From positions 744,001 through 808,000 of the forward strand of contig NZ_CP104398.1 in NCBI RefSeq assembly GCF_025311495.1: a stretch of DNA of 64,000 nt, in the 5' to 3' direction. The position numbers were made by a program, and so were the translations under genes. The notes beneath the pieces are model-generated. The model saw nothing but the letters and a program-made list of their open reading frames with translations. It made no database searches and was not told the DNA's origin. The stretch is from Limosilactobacillus oris. GTDB taxonomy: Bacteria; Bacillota; Bacilli; Lactobacillales; Lactobacillaceae. This document shows positions 1 to 7,969 of the stretch, in pieces (position 1 is the first letter of the stretch; each line of letters begins with the position of its first letter).

Positions 1-457
1 AAGCCACCACATCGGCTAGCAGCTTTTGGAAGTGGGCCCCATGGGGTTCAAATTCCAGGACCCGCTTATTTTCGTCAGCCGTCCGCTTAAAATGAATCGC
101 TAAAAAGTCGTCTGGCAATTCATTCTCAACAAATTCAGCCCATTCAACAACACTGACCCCATCGCTGTCAAAGTATTCTTCCAAACCCAGGTCTTCGCCA
201 CCACCGTTTTCCAGGCGGTAGGCATCCATGTGGTAAAGGGGCAGGCGCCCATCGTGGTATTCGTGGATGATCGTAAAAGTCGGGCTCTTGATGATATCCG
301 GAATCGCCAATCCCTGGGCCAGGCCCTTGGTAAAAGTGGTCTTGCCAGCGCCCAGGTCACCATCGAGCACCAGGACATCACCAGCGGCCAGCCGTGCGCC
401 AATCGCTTTGCCCAGCGTAATCGTGGCCTCCCGGCTGTCCATTTCAACTGTCTGCAT
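1..457 (-). CDS. tsaE: tRNA t6A biosynthesis ATPase TsaE (3' end cut off)
   Basis: TsaE is the small ATPase that works with TsaB and TsaD to place threonylcarbamoyl on A37 of ANN-decoding tRNAs. The visible 152 codons carry the P-loop GDLGAGKT at about residues 33-40, followed by a typical SPTFTIIHEY stretch and the HMDAYRL motif. The family is usually about 150 residues, so only the last few codons are lost at the window edge. The start at 457 follows a GAGGTGAG ribosome binding site. A terminator separates it from pta upstream, and a TTGTGT-17-TACAAT promoter lies between the two. Its partners tsaB and tsaD are at 58-60 kb. Confidence 0.93.
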   Translation of the reverse strand, partial: MQTVEMDSREATITLGKAIGARLAAGDVLVLDGDLGAGKTTFTKGLAQGLAIPDIIKSPTFTIIHEYHDGRLPLYHMDAYRLENGGGEDLGLEEYFDSDGVSVVEWAEFVENELPDDFLAIHFKRTADENKRVLEFEPHGAHFQKLLADVVA

Positions 458-491
458 TGTACTCACCTCAGTAAAGTTATTGCTTGTCCCT

Positions 492-520
492 ATTGTAGCT
501 TATCGGCAATGGGAACACAA
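492..520 (-). promoter_or_regulatory. Promoter of tsaE
   Basis: Read on the minus strand, TTGTGT (515-520) and TACAAT (492-497) are 17 bases apart, 35 bases before the tsaE start. The -35 box overlaps the end of the pta terminator, as expected for a gene restarting transcription just after a terminator. Confidence 0.5.
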
Positions 521-558
521 AAAATCCGGAATTGGCCTTCACCAGTTCCGGATTTTTT
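519..558 (-). terminator. Terminator of ung-pta
   Basis: A 12-bp perfect stem (AAAATCCGGAA type) closes a 14-base loop. It is flanked by T-runs on both strands and lies 22 bases after the pta stop. Confidence 0.85.
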
Positions 559-579
559 AGTGCGTAACTTAATTATTAT

Positions 580-1551
580 TTATGCCCGAGCCGCCGTAAT
601 CAGGGCAACCTTGTAAACGTCATCCTCGTTGCAGCCCCGCGACAAATCGGCAATTGGGGCGTTCAGTCCTTGCAGGATTGGACCCACCGCGGTAAAGCCA
701 CCGAAACGCTGGGCAATCTTGTAGCCAATGTTCCCAGCTTCCAGGCTTGGGAAGATAAAGACGTTGGCGTGACCGGCAACCTTGGAATCAGGTGCCTTTA
801 ATTCACCGACCTCTGGAACAAAGGCCGCGTCGAATTGCAATTCACCGTCGGCAGCAAGGTCTGGTGCCAGTTCATGAACCTTCTCCGTGGCTTCGGCAAC
901 CTTGGTAACCATGTCGCCCTTGGCCGAACCCTTGGTAGAGAAGCTCAGAAGAGCCACCTTAGGGTCAATCCCAAAGAGCTTAGCCGTTTCGGCACTCTGG
1001 ACGGCCACTTCAGCCATCGTTGGCGCATCTAATTCAATGTTGATCGCACAGTCTGCAAAGATGTACCGTTGGCCGCCCTTGAGCATCAGGAAAGCCCCGC
1101 TAATCCGGTGAGAACCGGGCTTCGTCTTTACAATTTGCAGAGCTGGACGAACGGTCGAACCAGTGGAGTGGACCGCCCCGGAAACCATCCCGTCGGCCTT
1201 GCCCATGTAAACCAGCATGGTTCCAAAGTAGCTAACGTCCTTGAGCATTTCTTCTACCTGCTCAGGAGTGTTCTTGCCCTTGCGCCGTTCCAACAAAGCA
1301 TCAAACATTGCTTGCTTGTCCGCTGCCGGGTACTCAGCAGGGTCTAAAATCGTCAGGGCAGAAATATCCCAACCATTTTCCTTGGCAGTTGCTTCAATTT
1401 CACTCCGCTTGCCGAGTAAAATTGGCTTGAGCAGACCATCTTGTTGCAGACGAACAGCAGCACCAAGGACCCGTTTGTCTTCCCCCTCCGGGAAAACGAT
1501 CGTCTTGTTTTGTCCCTTTACCTTGGCAGCAATCTCTTCAAATAATTCCAT
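580..1551 (-). CDS. pta: Phosphate acetyltransferase
   Basis: Cytoplasmic enzyme that interconverts acetyl-CoA and acetyl phosphate. With acetate kinase it forms the acetate/ATP branch; in heterofermenters it also recycles acetyl phosphate from phosphoketolase. The 323 residues match the usual length of short, single-domain Pta proteins. The N-terminus (IVFPEGEDKRVL), the SGAVHST region and the C-terminal ILQGLNAPIADLSRG block are family signatures. The start at 1551 follows a strong GAGGAGGT site. It is 25 bases downstream of ung on the same strand, probably one transcript, and ends in the terminator at 519-558. Confidence 0.96.
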   Translation of the reverse strand: MELFEEIAAKVKGQNKTIVFPEGEDKRVLGAAVRLQQDGLLKPILLGKRSEIEATAKENGWDISALTILDPAEYPAADKQAMFDALLERRKGKNTPEQVEEMLKDVSYFGTMLVYMGKADGMVSGAVHSTGSTVRPALQIVKTKPGSHRISGAFLMLKGGQRYIFADCAINIELDAPTMAEVAVQSAETAKLFGIDPKVALLSFSTKGSAKGDMVTKVAEATEKVHELAPDLAADGELQFDAAFVPEVGELKAPDSKVAGHANVFIFPSLEAGNIGYKIAQRFGGFTAVGPILQGLNAPIADLSRGCNEDDVYKVALITAARA

Positions 1552-1576
1552 TATGCAAGTACCTCCTCAATTGATT

Positions 1577-2299
1577 CTAAGCATTTTTCGGCAGCTGATC
1601 CGCTGGGCCTTCATCAACTTCCGGGTTTGCCGGCAGTTGCCAATCAATCGGCTTTTCTCCCATCGCCTGAAGTGCTTCATTGGTCTTGGAAAACGGTCGT
1701 GACCCAAAGAATCCGCGGTTAGCCGACAGCGGGCTCGGGTGGGGCGACTCCAGAATAATGTTGGTGTTCGTATTAATCAGCTTCTTCTTGTCCCGTGCGG
1801 CCCGGCCCCACAGGATGAAGACAACCGGCTGGGGCCGTTCGGACAGGGCGTAAATTGCCGCGTCCGTCAGCTGCTCCCAGCCGTGTCCCCGGTGAGAGTA
1901 TGCCTGCCCCGCCCGAACCGTTAAGACGGAGTTGAGCAATAGCACGCCCTGGTCAGCCCAGTGCTTGAGGTAACCATGGTTCACCGGCTGAAAGCCAACG
2001 TCGCTCTGCAGTTCCTTATAAATGTTTTGCAACGAGGGCGGAACCGCTACCCCCGGTAAGACAGAGAAACTGCAACCATGGGCCTGATGGGGACCGTGGT
2101 AGGGATCCTGTCCCAAAATCACGACCTTGACATTGTGAAAGGGAGTCCACTCGAACGCCTCAAAGATATGGTGCATCTCCGGGTAAATCGTCCGGTGCGT
2201 GTACTCCGTTTTCAAGAAATCATGCAGCTGTGAATAGGACTGGCTTTCAAACTGGGGCTTCAAAACATCCCACCAGTCATTGTGGATTAATTGTTTCAT
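1577..2299 (-). CDS. ung: Uracil-DNA glycosylase (family 1)
   Basis: Removes uracil from DNA to start base-excision repair. The water-activating motif GQDPYHG is at residues 63-69 with catalytic Asp65. The C-terminal HPSPLSA motif with the catalytic His is near residue 187. At 240 residues it is slightly longer than most; the extra is an acidic tail rich in Pro and Glu after [10 protein letters not shown]. The start at 2299 has a GAGGTG site about 12 bases upstream. It leads pta in an ung-pta pair, and a cre-like site lies about 60 bases upstream. Confidence 0.96.
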   Translation of the reverse strand: MKQLIHNDWWDVLKPQFESQSYSQLHDFLKTEYTHRTIYPEMHHIFEAFEWTPFHNVKVVILGQDPYHGPHQAHGCSFSVLPGVAVPPSLQNIYKELQSDVGFQPVNHGYLKHWADQGVLLLNSVLTVRAGQAYSHRGHGWEQLTDAAIYALSERPQPVVFILWGRAARDKKKLINTNTNIILESPHPSPLSANRGFFGSRPFSKTNEALQAMGEKPIDWQLPANPEVDEGPADQLPKNA

Positions 2300-2358
2300 G
2301 ACTATTTTGCACCTCGCTTTTTATTTTATCATATCTGATTTACTGGTAACAGAGGAAC

Positions 2359-2372
2359 TGAAAACGCTTTTG
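2359..2372. promoter_or_regulatory. Candidate cre (CcpA) site between ung-pta and the LURP-one gene
   Basis: The sequence TGAAAACGCTTTTG matches 12 of 14 positions of the cre consensus TGWAANCGNTNWCA. It sits upstream of an extended -10 (TGATAAAAT) that could drive ung-pta, a position compatible with CcpA activation, which is known for pta in Bacillus. It could also act on the plus-strand gene. The assignment rests on the motif only. Confidence 0.4.
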
Positions 2373-2449
2373 CAAGGGTCCAGATTAGTCATTTGCTGAC
2401 CAAGCTGGTAGAATAGGTTTAATAATTAATCAAGGATGGTGGTGACTTC

Positions 2450-2998
2450 GTGCGGCAGTTGTATCTTCGGGATCATTCGACGGACCTTCATGGAACAACG
2501 ATCATTCGGGACCAGCAGGGGCAGTCCCGGTACCTTCTCGCTGGCAAGTGGGGGTTACACCATGATGTTCTCTCCCTCTATGCGATCAATGGGGCCCTCC
2601 TCGCTGAAGTCAAGCAGCTTTCGCTCGGCTTACTGCCAAAGTTTGCCCTTTATCAGCACCGCCAGCGGGTCGGCATCGTTGGGAAATCCTTTGGCTTTGT
2701 CCGCCAGGTGATTTACATTCGGGGCCTAAACTGGATTATCGTTGGCTCGCCGCTGGGCAACCGCTACCGGGTCTTTGGCGGCGGCCGGCTCGTTTTTGCT
2801 ATCAAACCTGTCCAGCTCACCGGCACCTACTACCATGAGCTCCAGGTGGAACGCGAAGCAGATGAACCCCTAGCAATTTTAATTGCCAGTGTGCTGGACC
2901 ACTGGGCCCGCGGTGGACAGGTCAACCGGCAGCGCGTCAGTTTTACCAACCGGTCACTTGAAGGCGATCTGGGAATGAACTTTAAAATCAAACAGTAA
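2450..2998 (+). CDS. LURP-one-related (YxjI/scramblase-like fold) protein
   Basis: A 182-residue protein that resembles the LURP-one-related family (DUF567, Tubby-like beta-barrel fold). The pattern is an N-terminal LYLRDHSTDLHG segment, then alternating short strands such as RYLLAGKW, YHELQVE and RVSFTNRS. The family's molecular role is not settled; membrane or phospholipid association has been proposed for relatives. There is no signal peptide or membrane segment. Translation probably starts at GTG 2450, preceded by AAGGATGG. The gene is monocistronic and is followed 10 bases later by copy (a) of the dispersed repeat, which contains its terminator. Confidence 0.7.
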   Translation: MRQLYLRDHSTDLHGTTIIRDQQGQSRYLLAGKWGLHHDVLSLYAINGALLAEVKQLSLGLLPKFALYQHRQRVGIVGKSFGFVRQVIYIRGLNWIIVGSPLGNRYRVFGGGRLVFAIKPVQLTGTYYHELQVEREADEPLAILIASVLDHWARGGQVNRQRVSFTNRSLEGDLGMNFKIKQ

Positions 2999-3008
2999 AG
3001 TTAAGACT

Positions 3009-3112
3009 AGGCTGGGAGAAATCTCAGCCTCTTAGTTATTTTAAAATAAAAATTCAACAACGCAGAAAGACGAACACCGCCAACCAGCTGGTCAGCCGGT
3101 TGGCGGTGTTTG
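3009..3112 (+). repeat. Dispersed 3'-flanking element, copy (a)
   Basis: It begins 10 bases after the LURP-one stop. Hairpin 1 (AGGCTGGGA/TCTCAGCCT, 3009-3030) is followed by TCTT...TTATTTTAAAA and the CAACGCAG box. It then jumps directly to hairpin 2 (AACACCGCCAACC/GGTTGGCGGTGTT, 3073-3110), so the middle part seen in the other copies is missing. Hairpin 2 is also a plausible bidirectional terminator for the convergent methyltransferase gene. Confidence 0.75.
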
Positions 3113-3179
3113 TCTCATTCTCTGAGTTTTTTTATTATATTCACGCTTCTCCACAACCGTCCTGCTCCCGTATCTCCGC

Positions 3180-3865
3180 CTACTTCTCAGCAACCAGGAT
3201 CCGGGTCGGCAGCCAGCCCCACAGGCCATTAAACCCGGCCCGCTTAACACTGACCTGCCGGCAATTTTGCTCGTTTAAATAGCGCTTAAATTCGCCGACA
3301 TGTTCCAAATCAATAATAACCAAGTAGCCAGCCGGCTTGAGGACCCGCAATGCTTCACGGAGAGCTAGCTCGCGCTGCGCCCGGGGTTTGACGTTATGGA
3401 TCGCTAAACTAGCAAAAACATAATCAAAACTTTCATCGTCAAAGGGCAGTTTGGTCATATCAGCAGTTTTGATTTCGGCAACATTACTGACCCCAGCCGC
3501 TTCAATATTTTGCTGTGTCGCGGTAAGGGAGTTACTCGACTGGTCAGCAGACTTCCACAGGTCGATCCCCACCACTTTGCCAGGGCGCTGAAGTTTGCCC
3601 GCCACCGCTAATAAACCGCCCCGTGCCCGGTCCCCAGGTCGAGCACCTGACTATTTTGGGGGATTTTTAATGCCGCGACCGTTTGCCGGATAATGGCGTA
3701 CTTCCCCCAGTAACTGGTGTGGACAAAGATAGCCGCGAGGACCAGCATCAACACCGGGAAAAGAAAATTATACAGTTGGTGCGAGTTCCAGGCTGGAATC
3801 ATCCCCACCAGCCCACAGGCCGTGAAAATAATTGGTACCAGCGGTGCGTCAAGTCCCTTTTTCAT
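3180..3865 (-). pseudogene. Membrane-anchored SAM-dependent methyltransferase, broken by a 1-base frameshift
   Basis: Two adjacent frames make one class I methyltransferase. The first (3608-3865, 85 codons) has an MKKGLD start with a GAAGGAG site, two hydrophobic segments (about residues 8-22 and 32-49) and the SAM motif VLDLGTGHGAV, then a stop. The second (down to 3180) continues with LLAVAGKL, the acidic GIDLW loop, DESFDYVFASLAIHN and LKPAGYLVIIDLEH. Adding one T to the TTT run at 3613-3615 (AAA on the plus strand) joins them as GHGAVLLAVAGKL, the normal family sequence. It is therefore a single-base deletion, real or a sequencing error. Substrate unknown. Confidence 0.85.
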
Positions 3866-3940
3866 TGCTTAACTTACTCCTTCAATTTTAATGTTCCAAT
3901 TATACTATCCTAACAAGTGATTGGCCAGCCTGTCCCAGTC

Positions 3941-3986
3941 AAAACGGCAGCGCCATGCCCGCTTCGTGACACAACGCTGCCGTTTT
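3941..3986 (-). terminator. Terminator of smpB
   Basis: A 12-bp stem AAAACGGCAGCG/CGCTGCCGTTTT with a roughly 22-base loop lies right after the smpB stop. It is T-rich on both sides. Confidence 0.85.
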
Positions 3987-3990
3987 CCTG

Positions 3991-4464
3991 CTAATAATGC
4001 TTCATTACCCGTTCAATTTCACGGTTCTGCTCACGGCGCTTGATCGCTTCCCGCTTGTCATACTGGTGTTTCCCCTTGGCAACTCCCAGCAGGACTTTGG
4101 CATAGCCGTGCTTAATATACATCTTCAGTGGAATCAGGGTGACCCCCTTATCCTGTAAGACCCCGGTCAACCGGTGGAGTTCCTTTTTATGGAGCAGCAA
4201 TTTCCGGTTACGCAGGGGATCCTGGTTAAAGATGTTGCCGTTATCATACTCGCTGATGTGAACATTCATCAGCCAGGCCTCGCCGTTTTTAATCTGGGCA
4301 AAGCCATCCTTGAGGTTGACCCGGTGGGCGCGGACCGACTTAATCTCAGTTCCGGTTAAGACCAGTCCTGCCTCGTAGGTGTCCGTCACGAAGTAGTCGT
4401 GGCGGGCCTTTTTATTTTGGGCAATTAAGCTATCGTTATTCTTTTGTGGGGATTTTTTGGCCAT
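3991..4464 (-). CDS. smpB: SsrA-binding protein SmpB
   Basis: SmpB binds tmRNA and delivers it to stalled ribosomes for trans-translation. The 157 residues start with a basic [21 protein letters not shown] segment. They continue with the hallmark GTEIKSVR and [13 protein letters not shown] strands of the OB fold, and end in the basic [21 protein letters not shown] tail that enters the ribosome. It follows rnr by 19 bases; RNase R degrades tmRNA-tagged messages and is targeted through SmpB in other bacteria, so co-transcription makes sense. The gene ends at its own terminator. Confidence 0.97.
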   Translation of the reverse strand: MAKKSPQKNNDSLIAQNKKARHDYFVTDTYEAGLVLTGTEIKSVRAHRVNLKDGFAQIKNGEAWLMNVHISEYDNGNIFNQDPLRNRKLLLHKKELHRLTGVLQDKGVTLIPLKMYIKHGYAKVLLGVAKGKHQYDKREAIKRREQNREIERVMKHY

Positions 4465-4483
4465 TTTATCCCTCCATTAGTTA

Positions 4484-6844
4484 TTAGTGGCGCCGACCCT
4501 GTGAATGGTGGTCACGGGAATTGTTGTGGTGGCGCGTCTGCCCACGGTTGATCTGACGGTTATTAACGTTGCCGTTATGCTGCCGACGATCGTGGCGCTT
4601 AACGTGACCGTGGTTCCCACGCCGGCCGCCGCCACGACGACGGTTGTCATGTTCATGCGGTACCCGAATCTTGGTCGTCGGCGCGTCCTGCGGATTGACG
4701 AGTTCAAAGTCGACTTCCCGCAGGTCTTTATCAACCCGCTTCAAGCGCACCTTGACTGGCTGCCCAATTTGGAAGATCCGGTGGGCCTTGCGACCAATCA
4801 GGGCCAGGTGCTTTTCGGAATATTCGTAGTAGTCATCGTTCATCACGCTGATGTGGATTAACCCTTCGACGGTGTTCTCCAATTCCACGAAGAGACCGAA
4901 CTTCATGACCGAGCTGACCACCGCGTCAAAGGTTTCGCCAACATGGTCCTCCATGTATTCGGCCTTCTTCATGCTATCAACATCCCGTTCGGTATCAATA
5001 CCGCGCCGCTCAGTCACCGAGGTGTGTTCGGCAATTTCTGGCAGCTGGTCTCGCCAGGCCGCCTTAGCGCGTTCACCCTTGCCATGCTGGTCGTACCACT
5101 TAATCAGGCGGTGCACCGTGTCGTCAGGGTACCGCCGAATCGGTGAAGTAAAGTGGGTGTAGTACTTTGCCCCCAGTCCAAAGTGCCCTAACTCCTCGTC
5201 AGAGTACTTAGCCTGCTGCATACTCCGCAGCATCATCACCTGCACCATCTGTTCCTCAGGCTTCCCAGCGACGTCCTTGAGAACCTTTTGCAGCATCTTC
5301 GGCTTGACGTTGTTGATGTCGCCGTGGACATCAATGCCAAAGACGTTCAGGAAGTCAACAAAGGCCTTCACCCGGTCCTTATCCGGCGTTTCGTGGATCC
5401 GGTAGAGGAACGGCACGTGTTCGTTGAAGTAGTGTTCCGCCACCGTTTCGTTGGCCGCCAGCATGAAGGATTCAATCATCCGTTCCGCCAGGCCCCGGTC
5501 ACGGAGCTGGATGTCAATCGGGTGCCCCTTGTCATCAACGATGATCTTCGCTTCAGGAGCTTCAAAGTCAATTGCTCCCCGCCGCTTCCGGCTCTTGAGC
5601 AAAATCTTGTGGAGTTCACCCATCGTTTCAAACATCGGCACAAGGTCCTTATACTGGTCGATTGTCTTTTGGTCATGAGCCTCCAGGATCCGGTTGACCG
5701 CCTTGTAGGTCATCCGGGCGTGAGACTTCATCACACTCGGGAAAATCCGGTGCTTAACGACCCGGCCCTGCTCATCAATTTCCATCTCGCAGCTCATTGC
5801 CAGCCGCTCTTCACCCGGGTTCAGTGAACAAATCCCGTTAGAAAGCCGTTTTGGCAGCATTGGAACCACCCGGTCAGTCAGGTAAACGGAAGTCCCCCGC
5901 TTAAAAGCTTCCTTGTCCAGCGGCGTCCCCGGTTGGACATAGTGACTGACGTCGGCGATGTGGACTCCTAAGTGGTAATGGCCGTTGTCCATCTTCCAGG
6001 CCACCACGGCGTCATCAAGGTCCTTTGACTCGATGGCGTCAATTGTCACCAGCGGCTGGTTGGTAATATCCTTGCGGCCCTTCTTTTCTTCTGGCAGAAC
6101 ATGCAACGGAATCTTGTTAGCCTGATCCATTGCCTCCTTAGGGAACTCGTGCGGCACGTCATGGGCGTAGATCACCGACAGGATGTCAATGCCCGGTTCG
6201 TCCTTGTTCCCAATCACCTCAGTTACCGCTCCAGTCATTGCCTGCGGTGATTCGTCACTCGGATAGGTTGTTACGGTCGCCGTTACCACTTCGCCATCAA
6301 GGGGCTTCAGACCCTTATCAGTAACGAAGAACCGGTACTGGGATAACTTTTTGTCCTTGAGCAGGATTTCGCCGATGTAGTTGCCGACCGTTTCCTGCTT
6401 AAATTCCCCCACGACCCGTTCATAATTGTGGTCGATAATCTTGGTAACCTGAGCTTCTGGCCCCTGCCCCGCGGCTGGATCTCCCGGCCGCAGGACCTTG
6501 ACCGCCACCGTGTCGCCGTTGAGGGCGTGCAGGGTGTGGTCTGGATTAACATACATATCCGGCAAGTCCGGATCGTATTCTACGAAGCCAAAGCCCTTAT
6601 CGTTGCCATGGAAAGTCCCAGTAATTGGTTCCTGCTTAATGACCGCTTCGAACTCGCCCTTGTCGGTCACCCGAACCTTCTTTTCCCGTTCGAGCTGCGC
6701 CAGGGTCTGGATGATCGGGGTAAATTGGTCGGCGTTGTCCATATTCAGTGCATGGGCAATCCGCTCCGCCGAATAGCTAATCCCGGCATTCTTCGTTAAG
6801 AAGGCGCTAATTTCATCTTTTAAGTTTAAACTATTACTTGTCAT
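4484..6844 (-). CDS. rnr: Ribonuclease R
   Basis: Processive 3'-5' exoribonuclease of the RNB family. The order is an N-terminal winged helix (residues 1-65), cold-shock/OB domains, the RNB catalytic core with the Asp-rich site (DAIESKDLDDAV), an S1 domain (about 630-710, beginning VGETFDAVVSSVMKFG) and a very basic, His/Arg/Asn-rich tail of about 55 residues. The ATG at 6844 is chosen because GAGGT lies 6 bases before it; the frame can be extended only to a TTG at 6856 without a site. It overlaps the esterase by 11 bases, which suggests translational coupling. The tail is low-complexity (RRRGGGRRG, HHNNSRDHH), probably for RNA binding. Confidence 0.96.
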   Translation of the reverse strand: MTSNSLNLKDEISAFLTKNAGISYSAERIAHALNMDNADQFTPIIQTLAQLEREKKVRVTDKGEFEAVIKQEPITGTFHGNDKGFGFVEYDPDLPDMYVNPDHTLHALNGDTVAVKVLRPGDPAAGQGPEAQVTKIIDHNYERVVGEFKQETVGNYIGEILLKDKKLSQYRFFVTDKGLKPLDGEVVTATVTTYPSDESPQAMTGAVTEVIGNKDEPGIDILSVIYAHDVPHEFPKEAMDQANKIPLHVLPEEKKGRKDITNQPLVTIDAIESKDLDDAVVAWKMDNGHYHLGVHIADVSHYVQPGTPLDKEAFKRGTSVYLTDRVVPMLPKRLSNGICSLNPGEERLAMSCEMEIDEQGRVVKHRIFPSVMKSHARMTYKAVNRILEAHDQKTIDQYKDLVPMFETMGELHKILLKSRKRRGAIDFEAPEAKIIVDDKGHPIDIQLRDRGLAERMIESFMLAANETVAEHYFNEHVPFLYRIHETPDKDRVKAFVDFLNVFGIDVHGDINNVKPKMLQKVLKDVAGKPEEQMVQVMMLRSMQQAKYSDEELGHFGLGAKYYTHFTSPIRRYPDDTVHRLIKWYDQHGKGERAKAAWRDQLPEIAEHTSVTERRGIDTERDVDSMKKAEYMEDHVGETFDAVVSSVMKFGLFVELENTVEGLIHISVMNDDYYEYSEKHLALIGRKAHRIFQIGQPVKVRLKRVDKDLREVDFELVNPQDAPTTKIRVPHEHDNRRRGGGRRGNHGHVKRHDRRQHNGNVNNRQINRGQTRHHNNSRDHHSQGRRH

Positions 6845-7604
6845 TTTGTACCTCAAATAAGTTATTTAAAAAGTGTTCCACGTCGCTAAACAGTTGACGG
6901 TGGGCAGAATTGACCGTCAACAGGTGGGTCGCCGTTGGGTAATAGTGGTAATCAACTGGGGTCCCCTGAGCTTGCAGCTTATCCCGCAGGGTAGTTCCCG
7001 AACGCGGGTCAATCATCTCATCGGCCCCGCCCTGGGCGATGAAAAACGGCCGCTTGATCTGGCCGAGCCGCTGATCCAGCTCCTTGGTCAACTGCTGAAT
7101 TGCTCCCAGCTGCTGGGGAAGCCGTGCGCCTAACCAGTTTAAGCGTTCCTGGATCAAGTCCGGCTCCAGGCCATGCTGCCGGTAATACTTGGCAGCCAGA
7201 CGGGGAAAATATTCCGGAACGTTAGTCGCACCCCAGCTGGTAATCGGTGACGCAAAAACACCGCCACCAGCTAAACTAGGATCCTCTTCCAGGGCCTTGG
7301 TTGCGAAAAGTCCGCCGAGTGATAGGCCAAAAATGGCAATCTGGGTCAGGCCGTAATCTTTAAGCCGAAAGATTGCCATCCGGGTATCATCCCACCACTC
7401 ATCGGGGTTGCCGGTTTGCAAAATTTTCCGAGGATCGCCGCCATGGCCCGTAAAGAGGGGTGCACAAACGGTATACCCCGCCCAATTCAAGTGGCGGGCC
7501 AGCATCCGGACATCATTGCTGTTCCCAGTATAGGCGTGCAGGAGGATCACTCCCCGTTTGCCGCTATGGGGGAAAAAGCAGGTTTCGCCAGTATAGGTCT
7601 TCAT
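6834..7604 (-). CDS. est: Alpha/beta-hydrolase carboxylesterase (Est)
   Basis: A 256-residue serine esterase of the type found beside secG and rnr in Firmicutes (Geobacillus Est30-like). The nucleophile elbow is GLSLGG near residue 95. HAYTGNSNDVRMLARHL near residue 24 forms the oxyanion-hole region. Asp of GGADEMIDP (about 196) and His of ATHLLTV (about 228) complete the triad. There is no signal peptide, so it is cytoplasmic. The natural substrate is unknown; relatives cleave short acyl esters. The start at 7604 follows GGGGTAAAG. The secG terminator ends only about 18 bases upstream, so expression depends on read-through or a promoter I cannot see. Confidence 0.88.
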   Translation of the reverse strand: MKTYTGETCFFPHSGKRGVILLHAYTGNSNDVRMLARHLNWAGYTVCAPLFTGHGGDPRKILQTGNPDEWWDDTRMAIFRLKDYGLTQIAIFGLSLGGLFATKALEEDPSLAGGGVFASPITSWGATNVPEYFPRLAAKYYRQHGLEPDLIQERLNWLGARLPQQLGAIQQLTKELDQRLGQIKRPFFIAQGGADEMIDPRSGTTLRDKLQAQGTPVDYHYYPTATHLLTVNSAHRQLFSDVEHFLNNLFEVQNDK

Positions 7605-7622
7605 CTTTACCCCACTCCCAAC

Positions 7623-7655
7623 AAAAAGCCCCCTGAAGCATAGCTAGCAGGGGGC
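7623..7655 (-). terminator. Terminator between secG and est
   Basis: An 8-bp GC-rich perfect stem GCCCCCTG/CAGGGGGC followed by a run of five T on the minus strand. It lies 9 bases after the secG stop and almost touches the est ribosome binding site. Confidence 0.85.
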
Positions 7656-7664
7656 ATAATCAAG

Positions 7665-7904
7665 TTAATGTGATGACACGTAAACCAGCGCCAATGCCAG
7701 AATGAAGAATAACGCCCCACAGATAGTCGTTACAATCTGCATGACCGCCTCAAATCCCCGGGCCTTCCGCCGGGAAAAGAGGTCGCCCGCGCCACCGGTC
7801 AAGGCTGACATCGCATCGTTATCGTTTTTGGCTGGTTGCATCATTACACACGCAATCAGAATCACACATACGATTAGAAAAATTGTCATTAAAGTATTAT
7901 ACAA
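7665..7904 (-). CDS. secG: Preprotein translocase subunit SecG
   Basis: A small component of the SecYEG channel that stimulates translocation by SecA. The 79 residues show the two-helix layout: a hydrophobic segment at 3-22, a short polar loop with ALTGGAGDLFSRRKARG (the SecG signature) and a second segment at about 55-76. The length is normal. The start at 7904 is preceded by TAGGAGG. It heads the usual secG-est-rnr-smpB order but is separated from est by a terminator. Confidence 0.95.
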   Translation of the reverse strand: MYNTLMTIFLIVCVILIACVMMQPAKNDNDAMSALTGGAGDLFSRRKARGFEAVMQIVTTICGALFFILALALVYVSSH

Positions 7905-7969
7905 GGAAATTTCCTCCTAATTTATACCCACTATATCTTGAATATCATATCATACTAAAGCAGTAATTT

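Noticed and set aside
5288-5827. Plus-strand open frame of 179 codons
   Set aside because: It lies wholly inside rnr on the opposite strand, has no ribosome binding site and has no recognisable domain.
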